Below are positions 36,647 to 45,130 of a stretch of DNA of 52,915 nucleotides, piece after piece. Where the stretch lies: contig NZ_LZLJ01000081.1 in assembly GCF_001668625.1 (NCBI RefSeq), positions 1 to 52,915 on the forward strand. The letters are read 5' to 3'. The notes beneath the pieces are model-generated. The model did not search any database and was not told where the DNA came from. It saw only the letters and a program-made list of their open reading frames with translations. Both the position numbers and the translations under genes were made by a program. How positions within the stretch are numbered: the stretch's first letter is position 1; every line of letters starts with the position of its first letter. Source of the stretch: Mycobacterium sp. 1274756.6 (GTDB lineage: Bacteria; Actinomycetota; Actinomycetes; Mycobacteriales; Mycobacteriaceae).

Positions 36647-37489
36647 TCAGCACGGGCAACGCGGGTGGCGCGGCCAGCTCCGCGCGGTCACCGCGGCGGT
36701 GCCGACGTCGAACTCCAGGGTGGCGTTGAGGGTCGCGGGCGGCGCGCTGCGCGATGCGGTGCCGCGCACCGCCGCGATCACCCGGTCCACCTGGTGCAGC
36801 GCGAGCGCGGCGGTGGCCAGCACGGTGGCGCGGTCGGCGGTGCCGACGGTGTCGCGCAGCTGGGCGGCCAGCACCGGCCAGGCGGTGTCGCGGTCACTGC
36901 GGTGCAAATCGGCGCAGCCCAGACAGCTGGTCACCCCGGGCACCACCAGCGGGCCGATCAGCCCGCCGCCGTCGCGCACCCGCACCGCCAGGTGCGGCAC
37001 CCGGCCGGCGTGCAGATCGCGCAGCAGCCGGGGGTCGACGACCAGGGTGTCGGCCAGCACCACCAGATCGGTGCCGGCCCCCAGCCGCGCATGCGGCTGG
37101 AAACTGCGGCTCAGCCGTGCCCCCGAGCAGCGCAGCGCGGAGGCCAGCAGGTCCGACAGCGGCCCGCGGCCGTGCACCCGGATTCCCGGTGAGCGCGGGC
37201 GGGCGGGTCGCGCCGGCCCGCACCGCAGCACCCCGGCGGCCACCAGCGCGCCGAGCAGCTCAGTCAGGGCGCCGGCGTCGGTCAACCCGCCGCCGGCGGC
37301 GCGGCGACGCAGCTCCGGCAGCGCGGTCCGGGCCTGCAGGGTCCGCAGCAGGTCGGCCAGCCCGGCCGGGGTGAGCCCCGCCGGTGGGCACACCCGCACC
37401 GCGCGGCGCGGATCCCAGCCCACCTGCACGGTGTCGTCGGGGCGCACCAGCACCGGCATCGCCGGATCCAGGGTGTAGCACCGGACCAT
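36647..37489 (-). CDS. E1/cyclodehydratase-like protein (Rv3196-like)
   Basis: A 280-residue protein related to the leader-binding, E1-like 'C' component of azole-forming cyclodehydratases (TOMM enzymes). The N-terminal ~90 residues look like a winged-helix peptide-binding region (PDDTVQVGWDPRRA). The C-terminal half contains SCLGC and ends in HPRCPC, likely zinc-binding cysteine pairs. No YcaO partner, dehydrogenase or precursor peptide is evident nearby, so a biosynthetic role is unproven. ATG start. Confidence 0.78.
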   Translation of the reverse strand: MVRCYTLDPAMPVLVRPDDTVQVGWDPRRAVRVCPPAGLTPAGLADLLRTLQARTALPELRRRAAGGGLTDAGALTELLGALVAAGVLRCGPARPARPRSPGIRVHGRGPLSDLLASALRCSGARLSRSFQPHARLGAGTDLVVLADTLVVDPRLLRDLHAGRVPHLAVRVRDGGGLIGPLVVPGVTSCLGCADLHRSDRDTAWPVLAAQLRDTVGTADRATVLATAALALHQVDRVIAAVRGTASRSAPPATLNATLEFDVGTAAVTARSWPRHPRCPC

Positions 37490-37525
37490 GGCGGAGAGAC
37501 TGGCACAGCGAACGCGCGGACGCGC

Positions 37526-38890
37526 TCAGTTATCCACAGCCGGCCCGTCGCCGGGGCCGTCGCCGTCCTTCTCGAATTCGGCGAGCGCCGCATCGATGGC
37601 GCTGTCGATGCCGCTGGTGTCCCCGCCGAGCACCGAGTCGATGAACGCGGCCGGCTCGTCGAGGTCGCGGGCGCCGGGCAGCAGGTCCGGGTGCGCCCAC
37701 ACCGCGTCGCGGGCGTCGACGCCGACCGCCTCGGTCAGCCGCTCCCACAGCACGGCGGCCTCCCGCAGTTTGCGGGGCCGCAACTCCAACCCGACCAGCG
37801 TCGCGAAGGTCTGCTCGGCCGGCCCGCCGGTGGCCCGGCGGCGCCGCAACGTCTCGGCGAGCGCCGCGGTCGACGGGATCCGCTCCCCGAGCGCGGCGCT
37901 GACCACGGTCTGCACCCAGCCCTCGATCAGCGCCAGCAGGGTCTCCAGCCGCTCGAGGGCCTGGGTCTGTTCCGGGGTGGCCTTCGGCTCGAACATCCCC
38001 TCGCTGAGCAGCCGCTCCATGGCCTGCGGGTCGGTCAGCATCGTCGGGTCCAGCCCCTGGGCCATCTCCTCGATGCCGGACATGTCGATCTTCATCCCGC
38101 GCGCGTAGGCCTCGACCGCGTTGAGCAGTTGGCTGGCCAGCCACGGCACATGGCTGAACAGCCGGTGGTGGGCGGCTTCCTGGGCGGCCAGAAACGTCAT
38201 GATCTCGCCGCGCGGCTGCTCCAGCCCGGCGGAGAACGCCTCGATCGCCTCGGGCATCAGCGCCGCCACCCCCTGCGGGCCCAGCGGCAACCCGATGTCG
38301 GTGGAGGTCAACACCTCCCGCGACAGCTGGCCCAACGCCTGGCCCAGCTGGGAGCCGAACGCCATCCCGCCCATCTGCGACATCATCGACAGCAGCGGGC
38401 CGGCCATCTGCTTGGCCTCCTCGGGCAGCGCCGAGGCCCACACCGTGGAGATCTGTTCGGCCATCGGGTCGCACAGCCGCTTCCAGGTCGCCAGGGTGTT
38501 GTCGATCCAGTCGGTGGGGGACCAGGCGGCAGCGGTGCGGGTGCCGGCGGGCAGGGCGGTCGCCCCGTCCAGCCAGGTTTCGGCCAGGTGCACCGCGTCG
38601 CCGATGGCCGCGGCGGTGGCCTGCGGGATCGGTGCGACGAACCCGATCGAACTGGCGGCCAGCTTGCGCGCCAGATCGTAGTTGACCGGCCCGGAGCCGC
38701 CCGCCGAACCGCTGCCCGCGCCGCTGAACATCTGCCCGAGGCGGGTGAAGATCTGGCCCAGGTCGGCGACGTTGAAATCGCCGCCGAACCCGAACGGGTC
38801 GGAGGACCCGGAGCCGGGCTCCTCGCCGCGGCGACGGTCACGGTCGGGGTCCTCGCCGGGGGAGGAGAAGCCGAAGGGCAGGTCAGCCAT
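37526..38890 (-). CDS. Zincin-like protein, DUF2342-type (Rv3195-like)
   Basis: A 454-residue soluble protein of the zincin-like family often found near F420-linked or Lon-type genes. A helix with EAAHHRLFSHVPWL stands where a zinc-binding HExxH is expected, but the first histidine is replaced (Q-E-A-A-H), so proteolytic activity is doubtful. The N-terminal ~80 residues are Gly/Ser-rich and disordered-looking. The frame is open upstream into the divergent gene; the ATG at 38890 (MADLPFGFS) is the family start. Confidence 0.85.
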   Translation of the reverse strand: MADLPFGFSSPGEDPDRDRRRGEEPGSGSSDPFGFGGDFNVADLGQIFTRLGQMFSGAGSGSAGGSGPVNYDLARKLAASSIGFVAPIPQATAAAIGDAVHLAETWLDGATALPAGTRTAAAWSPTDWIDNTLATWKRLCDPMAEQISTVWASALPEEAKQMAGPLLSMMSQMGGMAFGSQLGQALGQLSREVLTSTDIGLPLGPQGVAALMPEAIEAFSAGLEQPRGEIMTFLAAQEAAHHRLFSHVPWLASQLLNAVEAYARGMKIDMSGIEEMAQGLDPTMLTDPQAMERLLSEGMFEPKATPEQTQALERLETLLALIEGWVQTVVSAALGERIPSTAALAETLRRRRATGGPAEQTFATLVGLELRPRKLREAAVLWERLTEAVGVDARDAVWAHPDLLPGARDLDEPAAFIDSVLGGDTSGIDSAIDAALAEFEKDGDGPGDGPAVDN

Positions 38891-38984
38891 AACCCAACGG
38901 TACCGGCCGAGCAGGCCCACCGGGCGCGGCGGATCACGCCCTGAGTGAACGCCCCGCTGACCGGTGCCGTTTAGGGTAAGCGTG

Positions 38985-40004
38985 ATGAACAGGCGGATTC
39001 TGACGCTGATGGTGGCGTTGGTGCCGGTGGTGGCCTTCGGTGTGCTGCTGGCCGCGGTCACCGTGCCGTACGTGTCGATGGGGCCGGGCCCCACCTACGA
39101 CACCCTGGGACACTTCGACGGCAAGCAGGTCGTGGAGATCGTCGGAACCGAAACCCAGCCGACCACCGGACACCTCAACATGACCACCGTCGCCCAGCGC
39201 GACGGCCTGACCCTGGGGCAGGCGCTGGCGCTGTGGTTCTCCGGGCGGCAGCAATTGGTGCCGCGTGACATCGTCTACCCGCCGGGCAAGACCCGCGAGG
39301 AGATCGACGAGAACAACACCGCCGACTTCAAGAAGTCCGAGGACGCCGCCGAGTTCGCCGCGCTGGCCTACCTGAAATACCCCACCGCGGTGACCGTCGC
39401 CGCGGTCAACGACCCCGGCCCCGCGCACGGGCAGTTGCGCGCCGACGACGCCATCGACGCGGTCAACGGCCACCTGGTCGCCTCGGTCGAGGAGTTCACC
39501 GCCGAACTGCGCAAGACCAAACCCGGCCAGGAGGTGGTGATCGACTACCGCCGCAAACAGGAACCGGCGGGCATCGCGCGCATCACCCTGGGCGAGAACC
39601 CGGACCGCGACTACGGCTTTCTGGGGATCGCGGTCCTCGACGCCCCGTGGGCGCCGTTCACCGTCGACTTCCACCTGGCCAACATCGGCGGGCCGTCGGC
39701 GGGGCTGATGTTCAGCCTGGCCGTGGTGGACAAGCTCACCGACGGCCGGCTCGCCGGCCCGAAGTTCATCGCCGGCACCGGCACCATCGACGCCGACGGC
39801 GAGGTGGGGCCGATCGGCGGCATCACCCACAAGATGACCGCGGCCAGTGAGGCCGGCGCCGACTTCTTCCTGGTGCCGGTGGACAACTGCTATGAGGCCC
39901 GCTCGGAGACCAAGGGGCTGACGCTGATCAAGATCGAGAACCTCGCCCAGGCCGTCGACGCGCTGAACACGCTGCGTGCCGGCGGTGAACCACCCCGCTG
40001 CTAG
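38985..40004 (+). CDS. PDZ-domain Lon-type protease (Rv3194c-like, YlbL-type)
   Basis: A 339-residue membrane-anchored serine protease. An N-terminal helix (about 6-29) is followed by a PDZ domain (about 125-200; [13 protein letters not shown]) and a Lon catalytic domain. The serine of the Ser/Lys dyad is in GGPSAGLMF and the lysine in [10 protein letters not shown]. Length equals Rv3194c (340). ATG at 38985 chosen over the adjacent GTG. It is upstream of and co-directional with the UPF0182 gene, 73 bp apart; the pairing is conserved in mycobacteria. Confidence 0.92.
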   Translation: MNRRILTLMVALVPVVAFGVLLAAVTVPYVSMGPGPTYDTLGHFDGKQVVEIVGTETQPTTGHLNMTTVAQRDGLTLGQALALWFSGRQQLVPRDIVYPPGKTREEIDENNTADFKKSEDAAEFAALAYLKYPTAVTVAAVNDPGPAHGQLRADDAIDAVNGHLVASVEEFTAELRKTKPGQEVVIDYRRKQEPAGIARITLGENPDRDYGFLGIAVLDAPWAPFTVDFHLANIGGPSAGLMFSLAVVDKLTDGRLAGPKFIAGTGTIDADGEVGPIGGITHKMTAASEAGADFFLVPVDNCYEARSETKGLTLIKIENLAQAVDALNTLRAGGEPPRC

Positions 40005-40077
40005 CACCGGGTCATCGCCCCGCGGCGGTGCGTACAGTTGTGAAGCGTCGGGGTCAACGAGCAGGGAGCGAAGTCAC

Positions 40078-43044
40078 GTGGGTATGCGGCCGGCGGCGAG
40101 GATGCCGAAGCTGAACCGACGGAGCCGGGTACTGATCGCGTTGGGGTTGGTGGCGCTCGCCCTGCTGCTGATCGGCCCGCGCTTCATCGACGGCTACGTC
40201 GACTGGCTGTGGTTCGGTGAGATCGGGTACCGCTCGGTGTTCACCACCGTGCTGGTGACCCGGCTGGTGGTGTTCGTCGTCGTCACCCTGGCGGTCGGCG
40301 GACTGATCTACGGGGGACTGGCGCTGGCCTACCGCACTCGGCCGGTCTTCGTGCCCAGCAACGGGCCCGACGATCCGGTGGAGCGCTACCGCACCGTGGT
40401 GCTCGCCCGGCCCCACCTGATCGGGCTGGGCGTGCCGCTGCTGGTCGGCCTGCTGGCGGGGGCGGTCGCGCAGAGCTACTGGGCGACGGTCCAACTGTTC
40501 CTGCACGGCGGTGAATTCGGTGTCGCCGACCCGCAGTTCGGCAAGGACATGGGCTTCTACGCCTTCGATCTGCCGTTCTACCGCCTGGTGCTGAGCTACC
40601 TGCTGGTGGCGGTCTTCCTGACGTTCCTGGCGAACCTGGCCGCCCACTATGTGTTCGGCGGGATCCGGCTGAGCGGGCGCGCCGGTGCGCTGACCCGGCC
40701 GGCGCGGATCCAGTTGGTCAGCCTGGTCGGGGTGCTGGTGCTGCTGAAAGTGGCGGCCTACTGGCTGGACCGCTACGAACTGTTGTCCAACACCCGGACC
40801 GGCAAGCCGTTCACCGGGGCCGGCTACACCGACATCAACGCCGTGCTGCCCGCCAAGCTGATCCTGCTGGCGATCGCGTTGATCTGCGCGGTGGCGGTGT
40901 TCTCCGCGATCGTGTTGCGCGACTTGCGCATCCCGGCGATCGGGTTGGCGTTGCTGCTGCTGTCCTCGCTGATCGTCGGGGCGGTCTGGCCGATGCTGAT
41001 GGAACAGATCAGCGTCAAACCCAACGCCGCGCAGAAGGAGAGCGAGTACATCTCGCGCAGCATCACCGCGACCCGCAACGCCTACGGGTTGACCAGCGAC
41101 GTGGTGCACTACGTGCCCTACCCCGGCAACGCGCCGGCCACCGCCAAACAGGTCGCCGCCGACCGGGCCACCACCTCCAACATCCGGTTGCTCGACCCGA
41201 CCATCGTGTCCCCGGCGTTCACCCAGTTCCAGCAGGGGAAGAACTTCTACTACTTCCCCGACCAGCTGGCCATCGACCGCTACCGCGACGACGACGGGCA
41301 CCTGCGCGACTACGTCGTCGCCGCCCGCGAACTCAACCCGGACCGGTTGACCGACAACCAGCGCGACTGGATCAACCGGCACAGCGTCTACACCCACGGC
41401 AATGGGTTCATCGCCTCGCCGGCCAACACGGTGCGCGGAATCGCCAACGACCCCAACCAGAACGGCGGTTACCCGGAGTTCCTGGTCAACGCGGTCGGCG
41501 CCAACGGCAGCGTCGTCTCCGACGGGCCCGCCCAGCTGGACCAGCCGCGCATCTACTACGGCCCGGTCATCGCCAACACTCCGGCCGACTACGCGATCGT
41601 GGGCAGCAACGGTCCCGACCGGGAATACGACTACGAGACCAACACCGAGACGAAGAACTACACCTACACCGGGCGCGGTGGGGTGCCGATCGGTAACTGG
41701 TTGGCGCGCAGCGTCTTCGCGGCGAAGTTCGCCGAACGCAACTTCTTGTTCTCCTCGGTGATCGGTGCCGACAGCAAGCTGTTGTTCAACCGCGACCCGG
41801 CCAAGCGGGTGAAGGCGGTCGCCCCGTGGCTGACCACCGACACGACCGTGTACCCGGCGATCGTCGACAAGCGGATGGTGTGGATCGTCGACGGCTACAC
41901 CACACTGGACAACTACCCCTACTCGCAGTCGACGTCGCTGTCGTCGGCGACTGCGGACTCCAACGAGGTGGCCTTCAACCGGCTCACCCCGGACAAGCAG
42001 GTCTCCTACATCCGGAACTCGGTGAAGGCCACCGTCGACGCCTACGACGGCACCGTCACCCTCTACCAGCAGGACGAGAACGACCCGGTGCTCAACGCCT
42101 GGATGCAGGTGTTCCCCGGCACCGTGGAGCCCAAGAGCGCGATCAGCCCGGAGCTCGCCGAGCACCTGCGCTACCCGGAGGACCTGTTCAAGGTCCAGCG
42201 CATGCTGTTGGCGAAATATCACGTCAACGACCCGGTGACGTTCTTCTCCACGTCCGACTTCTGGGATGTGCCACTGGATCCGAACCCGACCGCGAGCAGC
42301 TTCCAGCCGCCCTACTACATCGTCGCCAAGGATCTGGCGAAGGGCGACGGGTCGGCGTCGTTCCAGCTGACCAGCGCGATGAACCGGTTCAAGCGTGATT
42401 ATCTGGCGGCCTACGTCTCGGCCAGCTCCGATCCGGACACCTACGGGCAGCTGACCGTGCTGACCATCCCCGGTCAGGTCAACGGGCCCAAACTGGCCAA
42501 CAACGCGATCACCACCGACACCGCGGTCTCCCAGGACCTCGGTGTGATCGGCCGGGACAACCAGAACCGGATCCGCTGGGGCAACCTGTTGACCCTGCCG
42601 CTGGGCGACGGCGGGCTGCTCTACGTCGAACCGGTGTACGCCTCACCGGGTTCCAGTGACGCGGCGTCGTCGTATCCGCGGCTGATCCGGGTGGCGATGA
42701 TGTACAACGACAAGATCGGCTACGGCCCGACCGTGCGCGACGCGCTCACCGAGTTGTTCGGCAAGGGCGCCGATGCGACCGCGACCGGCATCGCCCCCAC
42801 CGACACCGGGACTCCGGACAGCCCGCCGGATCGGGTTCCCGGCGAGGAGGCCCCGCGCCCGCCCGCGGCGGCGACCCCGGACACCACCACCGGGCTCTCC
42901 GCGGAGAAGGCCGAGGCGCTGCGGGAGATCGACGCGGCGATCGACGCGGTGCGCGACGCGCAGAAGAAGGGCGACTTCGCCGGCTACGGGGAGGCGCTGC
43001 AGCACCTCGATGAGGCGATGAGTAAGTTCGACGACGCGAAATAA
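40078..43044 (+). CDS. Large UPF0182 integral membrane protein (Rv3193c-like)
   Basis: A 988-residue protein with about seven membrane helices in the first ~340 residues, a long extracytoplasmic region with family-invariant stretches such as [14 protein letters not shown] and [13 protein letters not shown], and a charged C-terminus after a Pro/Thr linker. Function unknown despite strong conservation in actinobacteria. The GTG at 40078 (after GCAGGGAGCG) matches the M. tuberculosis start; an ATG two codons later is possible. Confidence 0.92.
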   Translation: MGMRPAARMPKLNRRSRVLIALGLVALALLLIGPRFIDGYVDWLWFGEIGYRSVFTTVLVTRLVVFVVVTLAVGGLIYGGLALAYRTRPVFVPSNGPDDPVERYRTVVLARPHLIGLGVPLLVGLLAGAVAQSYWATVQLFLHGGEFGVADPQFGKDMGFYAFDLPFYRLVLSYLLVAVFLTFLANLAAHYVFGGIRLSGRAGALTRPARIQLVSLVGVLVLLKVAAYWLDRYELLSNTRTGKPFTGAGYTDINAVLPAKLILLAIALICAVAVFSAIVLRDLRIPAIGLALLLLSSLIVGAVWPMLMEQISVKPNAAQKESEYISRSITATRNAYGLTSDVVHYVPYPGNAPATAKQVAADRATTSNIRLLDPTIVSPAFTQFQQGKNFYYFPDQLAIDRYRDDDGHLRDYVVAARELNPDRLTDNQRDWINRHSVYTHGNGFIASPANTVRGIANDPNQNGGYPEFLVNAVGANGSVVSDGPAQLDQPRIYYGPVIANTPADYAIVGSNGPDREYDYETNTETKNYTYTGRGGVPIGNWLARSVFAAKFAERNFLFSSVIGADSKLLFNRDPAKRVKAVAPWLTTDTTVYPAIVDKRMVWIVDGYTTLDNYPYSQSTSLSSATADSNEVAFNRLTPDKQVSYIRNSVKATVDAYDGTVTLYQQDENDPVLNAWMQVFPGTVEPKSAISPELAEHLRYPEDLFKVQRMLLAKYHVNDPVTFFSTSDFWDVPLDPNPTASSFQPPYYIVAKDLAKGDGSASFQLTSAMNRFKRDYLAAYVSASSDPDTYGQLTVLTIPGQVNGPKLANNAITTDTAVSQDLGVIGRDNQNRIRWGNLLTLPLGDGGLLYVEPVYASPGSSDAASSYPRLIRVAMMYNDKIGYGPTVRDALTELFGKGADATATGIAPTDTGTPDSPPDRVPGEEAPRPPAAATPDTTTGLSAEKAEALREIDAAIDAVRDAQKKGDFAGYGEALQHLDEAMSKFDDAK

Positions 43045-43063
43045 CCGCTGGTCACCGCGCGAT

Positions 43064-43093
43064 TTGGTGGCACCGGCCGGTGTTGGGTAACCT
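43064..43093 (+). promoter_or_regulatory. Candidate promoter of the initiator tRNA
   Basis: TTGGTG (43064-43069), 18 bases, TAACCT (43088-43093). The inferred start lies a few bases before the tRNA 5' end at 43106. The hexamers are only fair matches, but position and spacing are right. Confidence 0.4.
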
Positions 43094-43105
43094 GTACATG
43101 CCCGA

Positions 43106-43179
43106 CGCGGGGTGGAGCAGCTCGGTAGCTCGCTGGGCTCATAACCCAGAGGTCGTAGGTTCGAATCCTGCCCCCGCTA
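43106..43179 (+). tRNA. Initiator tRNA-fMet (CAT)
   Basis: 74 nucleotides fold as a tRNA: acceptor CGCGGGG/CCCCGCT, anticodon stem CTGGG/CCCAG around loop CTCATAA, T-arm GTAGG-TTCGAAT-CCTGC. Position 1 (C) faces position 72 (T) without Watson-Crick pairing, and three G-C pairs abut the anticodon loop; both mark the initiator rather than the elongator. CCA is not encoded. Its 3' half doubles as the left attachment repeat of the island. Confidence 0.96.
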
Positions 43180-43186
43180 CTAGTGA
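43137..43186 (+). repeat. Left direct repeat (att-like), within tRNA-fMet 3' half
   Basis: Runs from the anticodon loop (GCTCAT) through the tRNA 3' end to TAGTGA. It differs from the right copy at three positions. Because the tRNA is complete here, this end was reconstituted by the incoming element, as is usual for tyrosine-recombinase integration at tRNA genes. Confidence 0.85.
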
Positions 43187-43188
43187 AG

Positions 43189-43221
43189 ATGCCCCTCAGG
43201 CAACAGCCTGAGGGGCATTTT
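43189..43221 (+). terminator. Intrinsic terminator after tRNA-fMet
   Basis: A perfect 13-bp stem, ATGCCCCTCAGGC (43189-43201) with GCCTGAGGGGCAT (43206-43218), AACA loop, followed by TTTT. It lies just inside the island, so the element brought its own terminator for the tRNA. Confidence 0.9.
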
Positions 43222-43238
43222 CTATCGGGTTGGGGGAG

Positions 43239-43255
43239 CATTAGCTTGGCTAATG
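43239..43255. promoter_or_regulatory. Perfect inverted repeat CATTAGC-TTG-GCTAATG
   Basis: Seven-base arms with a three-base centre, AT-rich in GC-rich DNA, 53 bp inside the left end of the island and about 450 bp before the large operon. Candidate operator or recombination-protein site; nothing else supports either use. Confidence 0.4.
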
Positions 43256-43451
43256 AAAGACTCCGCGCGGGCCTACCCGCCCCATCCGGACCGAAAGAGC
43301 TTGGCGGAAGGACCTTCCACAACATCTTCGTTGTCGAGCTTTCGGCCCTATACGTCGAAGCGCGTGTGGCAACTGACGACCCGCCTGCCGGGGTCCGGCG
43401 ACGGACGGTTGCGAGGGTGATGAGCCATCGGGTCGCAAGTGGGATGGGGCC

Positions 43452-43613
43452 ATGCGCGGCGCATTCCTGCTGATGCTCGCGAGTGTCGATGGCTTTATCC
43501 GAGGCGTAACGGCTGGATGGGTGGTCTTGCGAGAGAACCAGCCGATGGCGAAAACCGGCACCCGAGGCCGTGCGGAGCAACTAATGTTCGTGGCTGTGGG
43601 GGATGACCGCTGA
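43452..43613 (+). CDS. Possible small ORF upstream of the island operon (53 residues)
   Basis: Starts MRGAFLLMLASVDGF and ends QLMFVAVGDDR. Not recognised. Its stop TGA (43611-43613) overlaps a CTG (43610-43612) that opens the frame of the next large gene, the same kind of overlap seen between the two following genes. Codon content is not decisive and there is no clear ribosome site, so it may be non-coding. The rest of 43224-43696 shows no recognisable gene. Confidence 0.25.
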   Translation: MRGAFLLMLASVDGFIRGVTAGWVVLRENQPMAKTGTRGRAEQLMFVAVGDDR

Positions 43614-43696
43614 ACGACAAACTAGGTGCCCTGGTATCCATCGACGGCCCGGCGTGGTCAGCGCCGGGGATCAGTAAGCGCACAAGTCGTTACCCG

Positions 43697-45130
43697 TTGG
43701 CTGTGGAGGCGCCTGTCCTGCGAATGGTGAGTGTGTTGGTGCCGGGCATCTCAACGTTGAGCGAGAGTGCATTGCACTTTGCGCTGTACTGGGCACTCGC
43801 GGACCTGGCCTCCGCGCGCCAGTACGACTCCGCCACTTGCCAAACCTTGATCCGGCGGGCTGAATCCGCCCTGGCGTGGGCGTCTCTCGTCTCTCAAGAT
43901 GCCGGCGATCTGACGGGGCCCGGTCACCTCCACGGCGCCGACACCGTACGGAGACTGCTCGCCGATGGGTTGGGCAACCGACTCAGCGAAGTCGGTCCGG
44001 AATCGTACTCAGAACGGGCCTCCGGTTTCTGGTCGCAGTACAAAGGGCCGGCAACAACCCTCGGCGTAGTGGCGACGGACAAGAACGCGCTGCGGCAAGG
44101 TCCGCGACCGTGCCCGGAAGCAATTCTGGGCATGTTCGCTCCGCTGCTGGACATCATCGTCAATCGGCCTATCACCGATGACGATCTATCCGACCTACTT
44201 CCCATTGCGCACGCCGGGCCGACGGCACCCTTTGTAGCTCCGCTGCGCAAAGTTGTCGCCGCTACCGGGGCAGGGGACTGGACCGGTGACGACCAAACGC
44301 GCCGCGCAACCTTGCGGATCTTTTGCCGCGCGACGCAGCTTCAACCGGGACAGCATGATTGGCGACGAATCGCCTACGGTGCAATCGCTTACGGCCACGA
44401 GCTCGCCACTGACACCGTGTTTCAACAAGAAGCCGGCCGCGCTGCGGCTTGGCGGGGCTTGCTGTTGCGACACCGGTTCGTGGGTGCCTGGCGGCTCCTA
44501 TGGGCCCGACTGGTCGACGAGGTGCGCGAGGCCACCGACCCGATGCGACGCGACCAACTTCATGACTGGGTCCGCGGCCAGATGCCAGAGGGTCAGTTGG
44601 CGGCGTTCTTGTCGGATCTCCCACCCACCGCCGACGCAGCTGGGCATCCGCACCCTGCTGAGGATGACCTCGCCGGGCGCGGCGAAATTGAAACGGCAAT
44701 TGCGACACTGCTGTTGGGCTCGCGCCGCCTCGGAGACCTCGATGGAGAAGCGCTCGCCGCCTTTCGCGGGGGTCGGCAGGCTCCACTGCGGGCATACCTT
44801 GACCCGCTGTGGGTGAGCACCCGCGCGGCGGCGGCATCGAAGGGCACCACGCGGGACTTCGCAGCACTGATCGTCGACGACATGCTCGCCCAGTCGCATC
44901 GCATCGCGCTGAGCAAGCTGGAGGTCACCGCCGACGGTCGGATTGAGCTCCCGACGAAGCTCGCCGATCGGGAGGGCCGCTACTTCGCCCTGGCGGCTGA
45001 AGGCGCCTACAACATCGGGTTTCGCGCCGAGACCCTCGGGAGCATCGCACGACAGCTCGGCGTGCTGTCCTGCGACAAGGATGGATTCGCCGTCACCGAC
45101 TTGGGTCGCACCACGATGGGCCTACCGTGA
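43697..45130 (+). CDS. Unknown island protein A (partner of PLD-like protein)
   Basis: 477 residues from the TTG at 43697. The frame is open from 43607 and the upstream codons read like protein (GALVSIDGPAW, SKRTSRYPLAVEAP), so the true protein is probably longer, about 506 residues from a CTG at 43610. The N-terminus (RMVSVLVPGISTLSESALHF then a Tyr/Trp helix) recalls DUF6361-like proteins of defence loci, where a similar 'PG-T-RYY' segment occurs; this is a recalled resemblance, not a search. The rest is mainly helical. The C-terminus (RIELPTKLADREGR ... FAVTDLG) resembles a winged helix-turn-helix. Soluble. It overlaps the next gene by 4 bp (GTGA), so the two products likely act together. 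Confidence 0.8.
   Translation: MAVEAPVLRMVSVLVPGISTLSESALHFALYWALADLASARQYDSATCQTLIRRAESALAWASLVSQDAGDLTGPGHLHGADTVRRLLADGLGNRLSEVGPESYSERASGFWSQYKGPATTLGVVATDKNALRQGPRPCPEAILGMFAPLLDIIVNRPITDDDLSDLLPIAHAGPTAPFVAPLRKVVAATGAGDWTGDDQTRRATLRIFCRATQLQPGQHDWRRIAYGAIAYGHELATDTVFQQEAGRAAAWRGLLLRHRFVGAWRLLWARLVDEVREATDPMRRDQLHDWVRGQMPEGQLAAFLSDLPPTADAAGHPHPAEDDLAGRGEIETAIATLLLGSRRLGDLDGEALAAFRGGRQAPLRAYLDPLWVSTRAAAASKGTTRDFAALIVDDMLAQSHRIALSKLEVTADGRIELPTKLADREGRYFALAAEGAYNIGFRAETLGSIARQLGVLSCDKDGFAVTDLGRTTMGLP

Noticed and set aside
40054..42222. 722-codon minus-strand ORF opposite the UPF0182 gene
   Set aside because: Shadow of the UPF0182 reading frame; no motif.
43183..43473. 96-codon plus-strand ORF starting in the terminator hairpin
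   Set aside because: Starts inside the terminator stem, no ribosome site, no recognisable similarity.
42984..43580. 198-codon minus-strand ORF across the tRNA and island left end
   Set aside because: Contains GGRIRTYDL, the well-known false peptide from translating a tRNA gene backwards; spans the tRNA and terminator.
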